A stretch of DNA of 64,000 nt from NCBI RefSeq assembly GCF_014205155.1, contig NZ_JACHMX010000001.1:2790001-2854000 (forward strand), given 5' to 3'. The notes beneath the pieces were generated by a model. It was given only the letters and a program-made list of their open reading frames with translations, was not told the DNA's origin and did no database searches. The first letter of the stretch is position 1. Each line of letters begins with the position of its first letter. The DNA is from Amycolatopsis umgeniensis (lineage in GTDB: Bacteria; Actinomycetota; Actinomycetes; Mycobacteriales; Pseudonocardiaceae). The position numbers and the translations under genes were made by a program. Positions 57,663-64,000 of this stretch are shown one piece after another.

Positions 57663-57884
57663 TCAGCCGTAGAGCTTCGCGGTGATCTTCTGCTGGCACG
57701 CCCACTTACCGCAGTAGCGGTGACCGCTGAACTGTTTCTTCGCGGGCTTGCCGCACCCGCCGCAGTGGGTCTTGGGAAGCCCGTTCCCGGTGTGCATGAC
57801 CACCCGCGAACGGTTCTGGCCGACGAACCCCGCGGTCTTGTCGACCGCCTTGGCGGTGGCCTTGACGGCCTTCACGATGCTCAT
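57663..57884 (-). CDS. Basic Cys-rich small protein, 73 residues
   Basis: ATG 57884 with AGGAGG upstream. A Lys/Ala helix (SIVKAVKATAKAVDKTAG) is followed by THCGGCGKPAKKQFSGHRYC and KWACQQK, a four-Cys zinc site. The strongly basic character fits nucleic-acid binding (inference). Confidence 0.66.
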   Translation of the reverse strand: MSIVKAVKATAKAVDKTAGFVGQNRSRVVMHTGNGLPKTHCGGCGKPAKKQFSGHRYCGKWACQQKITAKLYG

Positions 57885-58005
57885 GACGTCCTCCTGTGCT
57901 CGATGTGGGTTGGTAGTGGTTGGTGCTCCTGCCGGGCGCGGCGCGTTCGTGGCGGGATGAACCGCGAACCGGAAGGTCATTGAGGTGTGCGGGCCGGACA
58001 GCGGG

Positions 58006-58509
58006 TCAGCGGCCGACGCCAGTGGCTCGTACGGCGTCGGTGAGGATGTCCGCGTGGTCGAACGCGAACCCGCCGTCCTGGGCGGCTTTCACGGCACGGG
58101 CCAGCGGAACCCAGTGCGCGGCGGCCGCGTCGTCGGCGGCCACCGGAGCGGGCATCGTCGAGAGCACCGCGGTGTAGGCGGCACCGACATACCGGCCGCG
58201 CGGATCCCGGCCGGGAGCGTCGTAGACACCGACCAGGCGCAGCGGTACCCGGTCGAGGTCGAGCCCGGTCTCCTCGACCGCTTCGCGTTTCGCGGCCTCC
58301 AGCGAGGTCTCCCAGCTCTCGACGTGCCCGCCGGGAAACGCGGCCTTGCCCTGGTGCGGGTTCTTCCCGCGTTCGATCAGCAGCACATGCGGCACACCGT
58401 CGTGGTGGGCGAACAGCACCACGTCGGCGGCGTAGAACACCGGCGCGCGGCGGTCCAGACGGGTCGCGATCCGGACCGCCATAGCGGCGACCCAATGTCT
58501 CAGCGACAT
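58006..58509 (-). CDS. Nudix hydrolase, Pif-like
   Basis: 167 residues from ATG 58509, with GAAAGGAG upstream. The Nudix box is complete in GGHVESWETSLEAAKREAVE followed by ETGLD. The rest fits ADP-ribose or nucleotide pyrophosphatases. On pSAM2 the Nudix protein Pif prevents redundant transfer between cells already carrying the element. A similar role is inferred from its place in the element; the substrate is unknown. Confidence 0.85.
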   Translation of the reverse strand: MSLRHWVAAMAVRIATRLDRRAPVFYAADVVLFAHHDGVPHVLLIERGKNPHQGKAAFPGGHVESWETSLEAAKREAVEETGLDLDRVPLRLVGVYDAPGRDPRGRYVGAAYTAVLSTMPAPVAADDAAAAHWVPLARAVKAAQDGGFAFDHADILTDAVRATGVGR

Positions 58510-58559
58510 CAGAACTCCTTTCAGGACAGTGCTCGGGGTCGGGGGTGAGGTCTCTCCCG

Positions 58560-58778
58560 TCACTTGCCCTTGGCCTCGAAACGCAGCAGGACGAACATCA
58601 CGAACTCGTGGGTGTCATCACGGTTGGCGCCGAACCGGTTGCTGTAGCGGGCCCGGGTGGTCGCGGTGTCCGAACCGCTGCGGAACATCGAGGTGACCAG
58701 CGAGACACGCTCCGACGCCTCCTTGTTGCTGAGGTTGAACGAGCTCATGGCCATGGTGATCAGCGCGGAGTCCTTCAT
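58560..58778 (-). CDS. Small hypothetical protein, 72 residues
   Basis: ATG 58778 with GAAAGGAC upstream. The product begins MKDSALITMAMSSFNLSNKE and has RARYSNRFGANRDDTHEFVM. It is helical, slightly basic and without Cys. The family is not recognised. It sits between the RapZ-C and Nudix genes. Confidence 0.62.
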   Translation of the reverse strand: MKDSALITMAMSSFNLSNKEASERVSLVTSMFRSGSDTATTRARYSNRFGANRDDTHEFVMFVLLRFEAKGK

Positions 58779-58899
58779 CGGAAATGTCCTTTCGTTGGAG
58801 TGACGGAACTATCGAGGTGGAGCTGACATCTCCCGGCCGGGCACAGCACCCGACCGGGAAAGAACTGGCAGTAAAGGGATTCAGGAGGTGGCGCGGGGG

Positions 58900-59388
58900 T
58901 CAGCGCCGCACGACGGGGCGGCGGATGTCGCGGTGGAAGACCTCCGTGGAGATCCCGTCACCGGACAGCAGTAGCGCCAGCGCCTCGGCGATCACCACCG
59001 AGCGGTGACGGCCACCCGCGCAGCCCACCGCGACCGTGACCACGTCCGGCGACACCGACGGCACCAGGGCGGCGATCGCGGCGGCCTGACCGTGCAGGAA
59101 CTCCATGGCCCCGGGCTGGTCGAGCACGTTGGCCCGGACCGCGTCGTCCCGGCCGGTGCGGTAGCGCAGGGCGGGACTGACGTGCGGGTCGCGGAACAGC
59201 CTCCGCAGATCGATCATCAGAGCAGGGGTGTCGGTCACCAGCGGCCGGGGCGGGCCGTGCAGGTAGCCGAAGGACTCGATCATCACCTCGTACAGCACCG
59301 CCGTGCCGGTGGGCTGGACCCACAGGCCGTACTCGCCCGCCAGCTGAGCACCCGGCCAACGGCCATCGAACGGAGTCCCGGCCATCAC
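58900..59388 (-). CDS. Stand-alone RapZ C-terminal-domain protein
   Basis: 162 residues. The pattern ESFGYLHGPP, LMIDLRRLFRDPHVSP, LRYRTGRDDAVRANV, VTVAVGCAGGRHRSVVIAEAL and the ending VFHRDIRR matches the C-terminal domain of RapZ/YvcJ, which binds regulatory RNA or nucleotide-sugar signals. The N-terminal P-loop kinase part is absent. ATG 59388 overlaps the upstream gene by ATGA, so it is coupled to the duplicated-domain protein. Its ligand is unknown. Confidence 0.8.
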   Translation of the reverse strand: MMAGTPFDGRWPGAQLAGEYGLWVQPTGTAVLYEVMIESFGYLHGPPRPLVTDTPALMIDLRRLFRDPHVSPALRYRTGRDDAVRANVLDQPGAMEFLHGQAAAIAALVPSVSPDVVTVAVGCAGGRHRSVVIAEALALLLSGDGISTEVFHRDIRRPVVRR

Positions 59389-60083
59389 GCCGCCACCGTC
59401 CCCACCGGACCGCCCAGCAGTGCGACCACGTAAGACACAAAGGACTTCTCAGCGCACGGGTGCACCGCGCCGGTCTGCGGATCCCGTAACTCGCCACGCA
59501 GCCACAGCGTCAGCCGCGCCACCGACCAACCCCGGCGGCGCCGCTTCGCGATCGCGGCCACCAGAACCTCGAGGAACGCCGCCCGCACCCGCGGTGCCCG
59601 GGTCGCCGCCTGCCGCGCCACTCGCGACGGCATCCGCAACGCCTCCGTGACCGGACGCTGCGCCCGGATCCGCCGCGCCGTAGCCTCGTCGACCTCGAAC
59701 CGTGCCAGCAGCCGAACCTGCGCGGCGACGTCCCGATACACCCGAGCCCGGCGACGCATCACCACGTCCGACGTGCCAGCGGTGAGGATGCGGGCGTTGG
59801 CGGTCAGCTGGCCGGCCAGCAGCTCGAACCGGTGCGCCATCGCCAGCGCGGTCTCGTACTCGGACAGCACCAGCACCAGCGGATTCCCCGCGGCTCGCTC
59901 CCCCTCGACACCGGCCTGCAGGTTGAGCTGCGCGGCCACATCCCGGTACACCGTCGAGCGCGGCGCCACGACCTCGCCCGGCAGCCCGGACGCCTCCAGC
60001 ACGGTGGCGTTGCGGGTCAGCAGAGCCGCCAGGGCACGAAACCGGGACGTGATCGCGGCGGCCGGGGTGGCGTATCCAGGCAT
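59385..60083 (-). CDS. Unknown protein with internal duplication, 232 residues
   Basis: Two similar helical segments are visible: LTRNATVLEASG...STVYRDVAAQLNL (about residues 22-55) and LTANARILTAGT...ARVYRDVAAQVRL (about 93-125). An Arg-rich helical region and WSVARLTLWLRGEL follow. No known family. It is always in frame with, and overlaps, the RapZ-C gene, so the two products may act together. Confidence 0.7.
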   Translation of the reverse strand: MPGYATPAAAITSRFRALAALLTRNATVLEASGLPGEVVAPRSTVYRDVAAQLNLQAGVEGERAAGNPLVLVLSEYETALAMAHRFELLAGQLTANARILTAGTSDVVMRRRARVYRDVAAQVRLLARFEVDEATARRIRAQRPVTEALRMPSRVARQAATRAPRVRAAFLEVLVAAIAKRRRRGWSVARLTLWLRGELRDPQTGAVHPCAEKSFVSYVVALLGGPVGTVAA

Positions 60084-60148
60084 GACGGTACCTCCACAAC
60101 AAAGGCGAGAAAGTGAGAAATAGTGGGAAAAGTGAGCGGAACGTCAGC

Positions 60149-60352
60149 TCAGAAACTCGTGTAACGAACGGTCATCAGCAGCGGAATCATCCGCATGGCC
60201 TGCACACCGTGCGGACCGGAAATCTGGGAGCGGAGCGCGGTCTCCGTGGCCTCCAGCCACTCCCGGCACCGCGAGACCGAAGCGGTCTTCGGCGGCATTG
60301 ACGCGAACAAGTCAGCGAACACGGCCGGGACGAACAGGCGGCGGCCCATCAC
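60149..60352 (-). CDS. Small hypothetical protein, 67 residues
   Basis: ATG 60352 overlaps the previous stop (ATGA). The product has MGRRLFVPAVFADLFASMPP and CREWLEATETALRSQI. It is helical and mildly basic, with one Cys. The family is not recognised. Confidence 0.6.
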   Translation of the reverse strand: MMGRRLFVPAVFADLFASMPPKTASVSRCREWLEATETALRSQISGPHGVQAMRMIPLLMTVRYTSF

Positions 60353-60678
60353 GCCACCTCACCGAAGTCGTACAGCGCCGCCAGGGCACCCGCCGACTTG
60401 CCCTGACCCGGCAGTCCGGCGACCGACCAGGTAGCCAACTCGACCACCGGGGCCGGGGAAATCTCAGTCTCGAACTCCGCCAGAGTGCGCGGCTCGAAGT
60501 CAAACTCCGGCAGGTCGACGGCCATGTAACCGGCGTCCGCCAGTAGATCCTCCACCGCGGTCACCTCATCGGACGCCACCAGGGCGTCCACCCCGGCCGG
60601 GGTAATCGTCAGCGCGTCGAACCCCAGGTCATCGGAGTTCGCCTCGATCTGGCGGCGGGTCGGTCGTGCATTCCTCAT
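60349..60678 (-). CDS. Hypothetical acidic protein, 109 residues, first gene of the main operon
   Basis: ATG 60678 with GAAGGAGA upstream. A basic start (MRNARPTRRQIEANSDD) is followed by an acidic middle (DEVTAVEDLLADAGYMAVDL) and a helical C-terminus. The family is not recognised. Everything from here to the integrase runs leftward. Confidence 0.65.
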   Translation of the reverse strand: MRNARPTRRQIEANSDDLGFDALTITPAGVDALVASDEVTAVEDLLADAGYMAVDLPEFDFEPRTLAEFETEISPAPVVELATWSVAGLPGQGKSAGALAALYDFGEVA

Positions 60679-60696
60679 CGGAATCTCCTTCGTTGG

Positions 60697-60792
60697 ACTG
60701 ACACATGTCAGACTAGATCGATATATAGCAGTTGTCGCTAGACCATTCGTGTGATCTATGTCGGTATGGGTCAGTGTGGCTAGACTGGTTTC
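60697..60792. promoter_or_regulatory. Divergent operator/promoter region of main operon and gntR
   Basis: The 114-bp gap is much more AT-rich than the rest. It has TGACA-N2-TGTCA (60699-60710) and CTAGA at 60713, 60738 and 60780; GCTAGAC at 60737 and 60779 is 42 nt apart. TATATAT near 60721 could be a -10 for either direction. The GntR protein encoded alongside probably binds these repeats, as KorSA does at its target in pSAM2. Confidence 0.55.
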
Positions 60793-61119
60793 ATGACCGC
60801 TAAGTACGAGGTGCTCGCCGAGACAATCAGGAGCAGGATTCGAAGCGGTGATCTACCGCAGGGCGAGATGCTTCCGGGCTATCGCGTTCTCTCAGAACAA
60901 GAGGGGTACTCGCCGGGCACCGTGCAGAAGGCCCTCCAGGTTTTGCAAAGTGAGGGCTGGCTATCGGTGACCCCGGCGGTCGGAGTCTTTGTCAACGAAC
61001 CGCCAGCCGAGAAGCCGGACTCGGGCTACCTCGTGCGCGAGCTAGCAAGCCTTCGAACGGTGGTTGACGAACTGAGGGAGCGGGTCGCGCGACTGGAGGA
61101 GAGCACTAGCCGTTCCTGA
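60793..61119 (+). CDS. GntR-family repressor (KorSA-like)
   Basis: 108 residues, a GntR winged helix: YEVLAETIRSRIRSGDLPQG, LPGYRVLSEQEGYSPGTVQKAL and the wing WLSVTPAVGVFVN. There is no effector domain; the C-terminal 30 residues form a short coiled coil for dimerisation. It is rightward, opposite the operon, and probably represses transfer and replication genes. It overlaps the convergent 61106 gene by 14 bases. Confidence 0.86.
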   Translation: MTAKYEVLAETIRSRIRSGDLPQGEMLPGYRVLSEQEGYSPGTVQKALQVLQSEGWLSVTPAVGVFVNEPPAEKPDSGYLVRELASLRTVVDELRERVARLEESTSRS

Positions 61120-61318
61120 GAGATCGAAAGAAGGTGATCAGACTGTCGATCGCATCTTCACCGCTGTCGCGGCCGTCCGTGACCACGTCGGCCGCCTCCG
61201 CAGGTGACTTGAGCACCATCACGATGACCGTGACCACCACTGCCGCAAGGATGAGTTTCTTGAGCTTGTCGACTACGCCCCCGGTCTTGAGGCCCGGGAA
61301 GCCGCTGTTCTTGGCCAT
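61106..61318 (-). CDS. Small single-span membrane protein, 70 residues
   Basis: ATG 61318 with AGAAGGGA upstream. A basic segment (VDKLKKLI) leads into the helix LILAAVVVTVIVMVLKS (about residues 21-37), and then an acidic outer part with RDSGEDAIDSLITFFRS. Its 3' end overlaps gntR on the other strand. The family is not recognised. Confidence 0.6.
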   Translation of the reverse strand: MAKNSGFPGLKTGGVVDKLKKLILAAVVVTVIVMVLKSPAEAADVVTDGRDSGEDAIDSLITFFRSLRNG

Positions 61319-61443
61319 CCGCCTGTCCCTTCTGGATTTTCTTGGTGTCGCCTGCCGTGACTTAAGAAAACCGCAGATCAAGGGACGTCGACACCACGTT
61401 TCAGAAGACCTTTTAGGACGTTGCTGCGAGAGCGAGCGTCCTC

Positions 61444-61461
61444 GAAACGTCCGAAACGTCC
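61444..61461. promoter_or_regulatory. Tandem GAAACGTCC pair upstream of the HTH/PLD gene
   Basis: GAAACGTCC occurs at 61444-61452 and again at 61453-61461. Partial inverted forms (ACGTTTC, GGACGTT) lie up to 60 bp further upstream. The position 50-65 bp before the GTG at 61508 suits an operator for the HTH protein itself. Confidence 0.45.
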
Positions 61462-61507
61462 CCGCAGCGAGGCGAAGCGTTCTCGACCCGACCCGGGGGA
61501 GGGCGCC

Positions 61508-62257
61508 GTGGCTAACGACCGTTTGAGGACGGCGATGCTGGCAGCCAACATCAATATCGAGACGCTGGCTGCCAGGGTGGGCAAGGACGTTAAGACGGCT
61601 GAGCGGTGGATCAGCAAGGAGAGGACGCCTCATCGGGTCACGCGACACGCGATAACCCGCGTGCTTGGGGTACGCGAGATGGACCTGTGGCCCCATGTGG
61701 CAGGTGACGCGCGGCCAGCGCCGACTGAGTCAGAGTTGGTCCACATGTACCCGTCGCGATCGGCAATGACCGGCGCAGTGTGGGAGTCGTTACTGACCGC
61801 GGTTGAACGCGAGATGGACGTCTTGGTCTTCTCGGGGGCCTTCCTGGTCGAGCAATACAACCTTGTTCCCCTCATCCAAAAGAAGGCGGAACAGGGAGTT
61901 AGGTTCCGGTTGCTCGTAGGAGATGAAACGACACCTGCCGTAATACAGCGAGCAAAAGACGAAGGAACACCAGGCGGCCTTGAGGGGCGAATACAGCTCA
62001 TGCGTCGGTATTTGAGCGACGTGTGGAACGTAGACGGAGTGGAGGTTCGCACACACGGAACGATTCTTTATAACTCAATTTACCGATTCGATGACAACCT
62101 GCTAGTCAATGGCCACGCACATGGCGCATTGGCCGGACAGAGTCCAGTGATGCACTATAGGCAAATTAACGGCGGGTCGATCTGGCAGCACTATATGCGA
62201 TCGTTTGAACAGGTCTGGACAGTAGGCGTTCCGGAGACTAAAGCTAAGAAGGACTGA
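61508..62257 (+). CDS. HTH regulator with C-terminal PLD-like (DUF5919-type) domain
   Basis: 249 residues from GTG 61508, with GGGGGAGG upstream. The N-terminal XRE-type helix-turn-helix is LAARVGKDVKTAERWISKER. A PLD-like domain follows from about residue 85: SLLTAVEREMDVLVFSGAFLVEQ, RFRLLVGDETTP and THGTILYNSIYRFDDNLLVN, a degenerate HKD-like segment. This layout is common in actinobacteria; the domain may sense a ligand or nucleic acid. Base composition is lower in GC than the operon. Confidence 0.78.
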   Translation: MANDRLRTAMLAANINIETLAARVGKDVKTAERWISKERTPHRVTRHAITRVLGVREMDLWPHVAGDARPAPTESELVHMYPSRSAMTGAVWESLLTAVEREMDVLVFSGAFLVEQYNLVPLIQKKAEQGVRFRLLVGDETTPAVIQRAKDEGTPGGLEGRIQLMRRYLSDVWNVDGVEVRTHGTILYNSIYRFDDNLLVNGHAHGALAGQSPVMHYRQINGGSIWQHYMRSFEQVWTVGVPETKAKKD

Positions 62258-62261
62258 AACT

Positions 62262-62738
62262 GTGGCGCGTATCGATTACTTCGACGACCCCAGCGCACCG
62301 AAGGCGAACAACGTGGTTCCCTCTGTGACGGTAGCGATTCGAGACAACGAAGGTCGAATTCTTCTAATACACAAGGTGGATAACAACTTGTGGGCACTCC
62401 CGGGTGGCGGACACGATGCGGGGGAAAGCATCGCAGACACAGCTATCCGTGAAGTAAGAGAGGAAACAGGCTTGGATATCGAAGTGCAACGCCTTGTCGG
62501 AACTTACACCGATCCGCGTCACGTAATGGCATACGACGACGGCGAGGTGCGACAGCAATTCTCCTTGTGCTTTGAAGGACGCTGGACGGGTGGAACGGCA
62601 CGCGAAGATGGAACTGAAACTAAGGCAGTGCGATGGGTTCAGGTAGGCGAGTTGGCCGCCCTGAATATTCACCCCTCAATGCGCCTTAGAATCGAGCACG
62701 CGTTAGATGCTGATCGAACTGAACCCTACCTTGGCTAA
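62262..62738 (+). CDS. Nudix hydrolase, second copy on the element
   Basis: 158 residues from GTG 62262, four bases after the HTH/PLD gene, so co-transcribed. The Nudix box is GGGHDAGESIADTAIREVRE followed by ETGLD. It is not close to the 58006 Nudix outside the box. The TDPRHVMAYDDGEVRQQFSLCF segment fits nucleotide-type substrates. Codon use is AT-tolerant, unlike the main operon. It overlaps the convergent HD gene by four bases. Confidence 0.87.
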   Translation: MARIDYFDDPSAPKANNVVPSVTVAIRDNEGRILLIHKVDNNLWALPGGGHDAGESIADTAIREVREETGLDIEVQRLVGTYTDPRHVMAYDDGEVRQQFSLCFEGRWTGGTAREDGTETKAVRWVQVGELAALNIHPSMRLRIEHALDADRTEPYLG

Positions 62739-63319
62739 GCCGCAAGGCGAACCTCGGTCCGTTCGATTGATTTGCGAAGTATCGGCGCCGCCTTGACCCA
62801 TGTCCTGTGCACAGGATCATCGGCCGGATATCGACTCAAGATCTCGGAAATTCGCTCGTCGTACGTGACCGATTCGCCGCCGGGACCTGTTGTCAAATCG
62901 GCAGTGACCAACGCATCCAAAAGAGGCGAGTCCTCGAAGGGAAATTCGCCCAGCTCAGCGGACATTCCCCTTTCAATGGCCTCAAATCGTGCTCCAGAAT
63001 GGTGGGCTACCAGGTTTACCACAGTCGCCTGCCAGCCTTCTTGCTTCAGATACCTAGCGCCGTCGAGCGGGTGAAACCGTGTGTGGCCGATGTCGGACGA
63101 GTAGCCGATATCGTGAAGCCACGCGGCTGCAACCAAAGTCCCTCGGTCTGAAGGTGCTACGGCATGGTCAATTTGCGAGGCGCGCAGAGCAACCGCTTGC
63201 ACATGCTTCCAGCGGCGACCTAGCGGCTTGACCAGACGTTCAGCGAGTTGCTGCGCTTCCTCCGTCAATCCCATGCGACCTGACGTTACCGGTTTGACAC
63301 TGCGAGAGGCGTCGTGCAT
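62735..63319 (-). CDS. HD-domain phosphohydrolase
   Basis: 194 residues from ATG 63319, with GAAGGAG upstream; a second ATG is at 63274. The metal site is RRWKHVQAVALRA, AAAWLHDIGYSSD and LVAHHSG, an H...HD...H pattern, with DALVTADLTTGPGG following. The family is common in actinobacteria and probably hydrolyses a nucleotide phosphate. It faces the Nudix gene and shares its low-GC composition. Confidence 0.84.
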   Translation of the reverse strand: MHDASRSVKPVTSGRMGLTEEAQQLAERLVKPLGRRWKHVQAVALRASQIDHAVAPSDRGTLVAAAWLHDIGYSSDIGHTRFHPLDGARYLKQEGWQATVVNLVAHHSGARFEAIERGMSAELGEFPFEDSPLLDALVTADLTTGPGGESVTYDERISEILSRYPADDPVHRTWVKAAPILRKSIERTEVRLAA

Positions 63320-63407
63320 CTGTGTTGACTCCTTCGTGTGGATTGACCTGCATGGACCGCGCCAGGTGTTCCCAGCAGGCTGGACCGAGGGATGCATAAT
63401 CGAACAC

Positions 63408-63701
63408 ATGACCGACTCAGCAAGGCCTACCGGCGATGCGCCACACGTGCACGCGGTCGAGCCGCCCAGACCGGTGTGGGTCGACCTGCGAGTGGTCTTC
63501 CCGGTCGACGGCCCGCGGGGATCGCTCTCTGACGGACTCGACTTGACCGGGACCGTGCCCGGGACGTTGAGCACGTGGGCAGCCACGGTCACCGGACACT
63601 GGGTTGGGTGGGTCACCTTCCCCCTTGGTAGGCCCGGCGAGGGGGCCACGTGGCACCGCCAGTGGGTCCTGGCGGACGCGCTGAAACCACGGTCCAACTG
63701 A
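63408..63701 (+). CDS. Small hypothetical protein at the right end, 97 residues
   Basis: ATG 63408. The product begins MTDSARPTGDAPHVHAV and contains PVWVDLRVVFPVDGPRGSL and ATVTGHWVGWVTFPLG; it is beta-rich and Trp-rich. CATAAT at 63395-63400 could be a -10 for a nearly leaderless mRNA. It ends 17 bp before the right arm repeat. The family is not recognised. Confidence 0.62.
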   Translation: MTDSARPTGDAPHVHAVEPPRPVWVDLRVVFPVDGPRGSLSDGLDLTGTVPGTLSTWAATVTGHWVGWVTFPLGRPGEGATWHRQWVLADALKPRSN

Positions 63702-63718
63702 CCGCTGGGCACACGTCA

Positions 63719-63736
63719 GTTCCCAATGCGTTCCCA
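63719..63736 (+). repeat. Right copy of 18-bp arm-type repeat
   Basis: GTTCCCAATGCGTTCCCA is identical and co-oriented with 41493-41510. After circularisation the two copies would lie 74 bp and 106 bp from the attP core, a usual place for integrase arm sites. GCATATGCGCAGGTCA follows at 63766-63781 and matches the iteron region. Confidence 0.7.
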
Positions 63737-63810
63737 ACCGGGGGTCGGCGAGCATTCCAAACTTGGCATATGCGCAGGTCACGGCACTCGCGGGCGCGAC
63801 ACGCGGTTTA

Positions 63811-63858
63811 GCCCTCCGGAGGCAGGTGTCGCAGGTTCGAATCCTGCCGAGGGCACAC
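63811..63858. repeat. attR, 48-bp attachment core
   Basis: This is an exact copy of 41339-41386, covering the anticodon loop to the 3' end of tRNA-Arg(CCG). The 5' half of the tRNA is absent here, so it is not a second tRNA gene. Confidence 0.92.
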
Positions 63859-64000
63859 ACTCCGTCACACTCGTGGCTTGCCGTTACGGCCGCCAGAGAA
63901 TTCTTTCGGCCCGTCCGGGCAATTTCGAAGCCTTTCGGGCGCGGCCATTCCGAAGATCAATCGTCCCATTTCGGGTGTTCGAGGAAGACGAAGCGGCCTA
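63859..64000. other. Chromosomal flank beyond attR
   Basis: These 142 bases lie outside the element. A frame is open on the minus strand from the window edge for most of this stretch and may be the end of a chromosomal gene, but it is too short to identify. I see no RNA gene or repeat. Confidence 0.4.

Larger units (their letters stand above)
41339..63858. mobile_element. Actinomycete integrative and conjugative element (AICE) in tRNA-Arg(CCG)
   Basis: The 22.5-kb element is bounded by 48-bp direct repeats. It holds every AICE module: integrase and excisionase at the left end, a replication set (SF3-like helicase, prim-pol protein, iteron-rich region), an FtsK/TraB-type translocase with small membrane spread proteins, a Nudix (Pif-like) gene and a GntR (KorSA-like) repressor. 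No phage structural genes or relaxase are present. It resembles the pMEA/pSE/pSAM2 group that moves double-stranded DNA by a single TraB protein. It looks complete and potentially active. Confidence 0.9.

Noticed and set aside
63811-63858. Second tRNA-Arg gene
   Set aside because: Only the 3' part of the tRNA is present, with no D arm or 5' acceptor strand. It is the attR copy.
41339-63858. Prophage
   Set aside because: No capsid, portal, terminase, tail or lysis genes. An FtsK/TraB translocase and spread-type membrane proteins indicate conjugation.

Overview
The window is high-GC actinobacterial DNA. Gene content and order point to the Pseudonocardiaceae, most likely Amycolatopsis or a close relative (inference; no database search was possible). 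The evidence is strong G/C bias at third codon positions, GTG starts, MurA with Asp in place of the catalytic Cys, and an argS-lysA-hom-thrC-thrB-rho-rpmE-prfA-prmC-tsaC-wecA-atpIBEFHAGDC-DUF2550 order that matches the mycobacterial chromosome.

Chromosomal part (1-41383). From the left: the N-terminal part of an ethylmalonyl-CoA mutase-type enzyme cut by the window edge, three tandem bacterial PH-domain membrane proteins, a LysE-type exporter, murA, a cob(I)alamin adenosyltransferase, a divergent aroA-like gene, DUF2550, the complete F1Fo ATP synthase operon with atpI, a WecA-type phosphosugar transferase and tsaC. Next come a secreted M6 metalloprotease, prmC and an HD hydrolase. Two large polytopic GT-C-like membrane proteins and a protein of unknown family separate prmC from prfA. 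Then follow rpmE, a secreted NlpC/P60-like protein, rho with a long disordered insert, the overlapping thrB-thrC-hom set, lysA and argS. After these are DUF3105 and DUF305 proteins, a CDF metal exporter, and a divergent epoxide hydrolase/MarR pair around a perfect palindrome. Several gene ends carry long, near-perfect hairpins belonging to two dispersed repeat families.

Mobile part (41339-63858). A tRNA-Arg(CCG) gene at 41311-41383 is the insertion site of a 22.5-kb integrative and conjugative element of the actinomycete type (AICE). A 48-bp copy of the tRNA 3' end closes it at 63811-63858. Left to right it carries a tyrosine integrase and excisionase, a 230-bp region with twelve copies of GCGGGTTT (candidate replication origin), an SF3-like helicase/ATPase, a C5-cytosine methyltransferase and a prim-pol replication protein. 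Further right are a run of small Cys-rich proteins, an HExxH protein, an FtsK/TraB-type DNA translocase with small membrane (spread) proteins, an SsgA-like protein, a Nudix hydrolase like pSAM2 Pif, a stand-alone RapZ C-terminal domain and a GntR repressor. Almost all of this is one long leftward gene series starting near 60680, with 4-nt stop/start overlaps and hairpins in many spacers.

The right end (61.5-63.4 kb) is visibly less GC-rich. It carries an HTH/PLD-like sensor, a second Nudix hydrolase and an HD phosphohydrolase, which look like separately acquired cargo.

The least described parts are the iteron region, paired repeats flanking the attachment cores, the spacer hairpins, the RapZ-C gene coupled to an internally duplicated unknown protein, the SsgA-like gene on a mobile element, and the right-end HTH-PLD/Nudix/HD trio.
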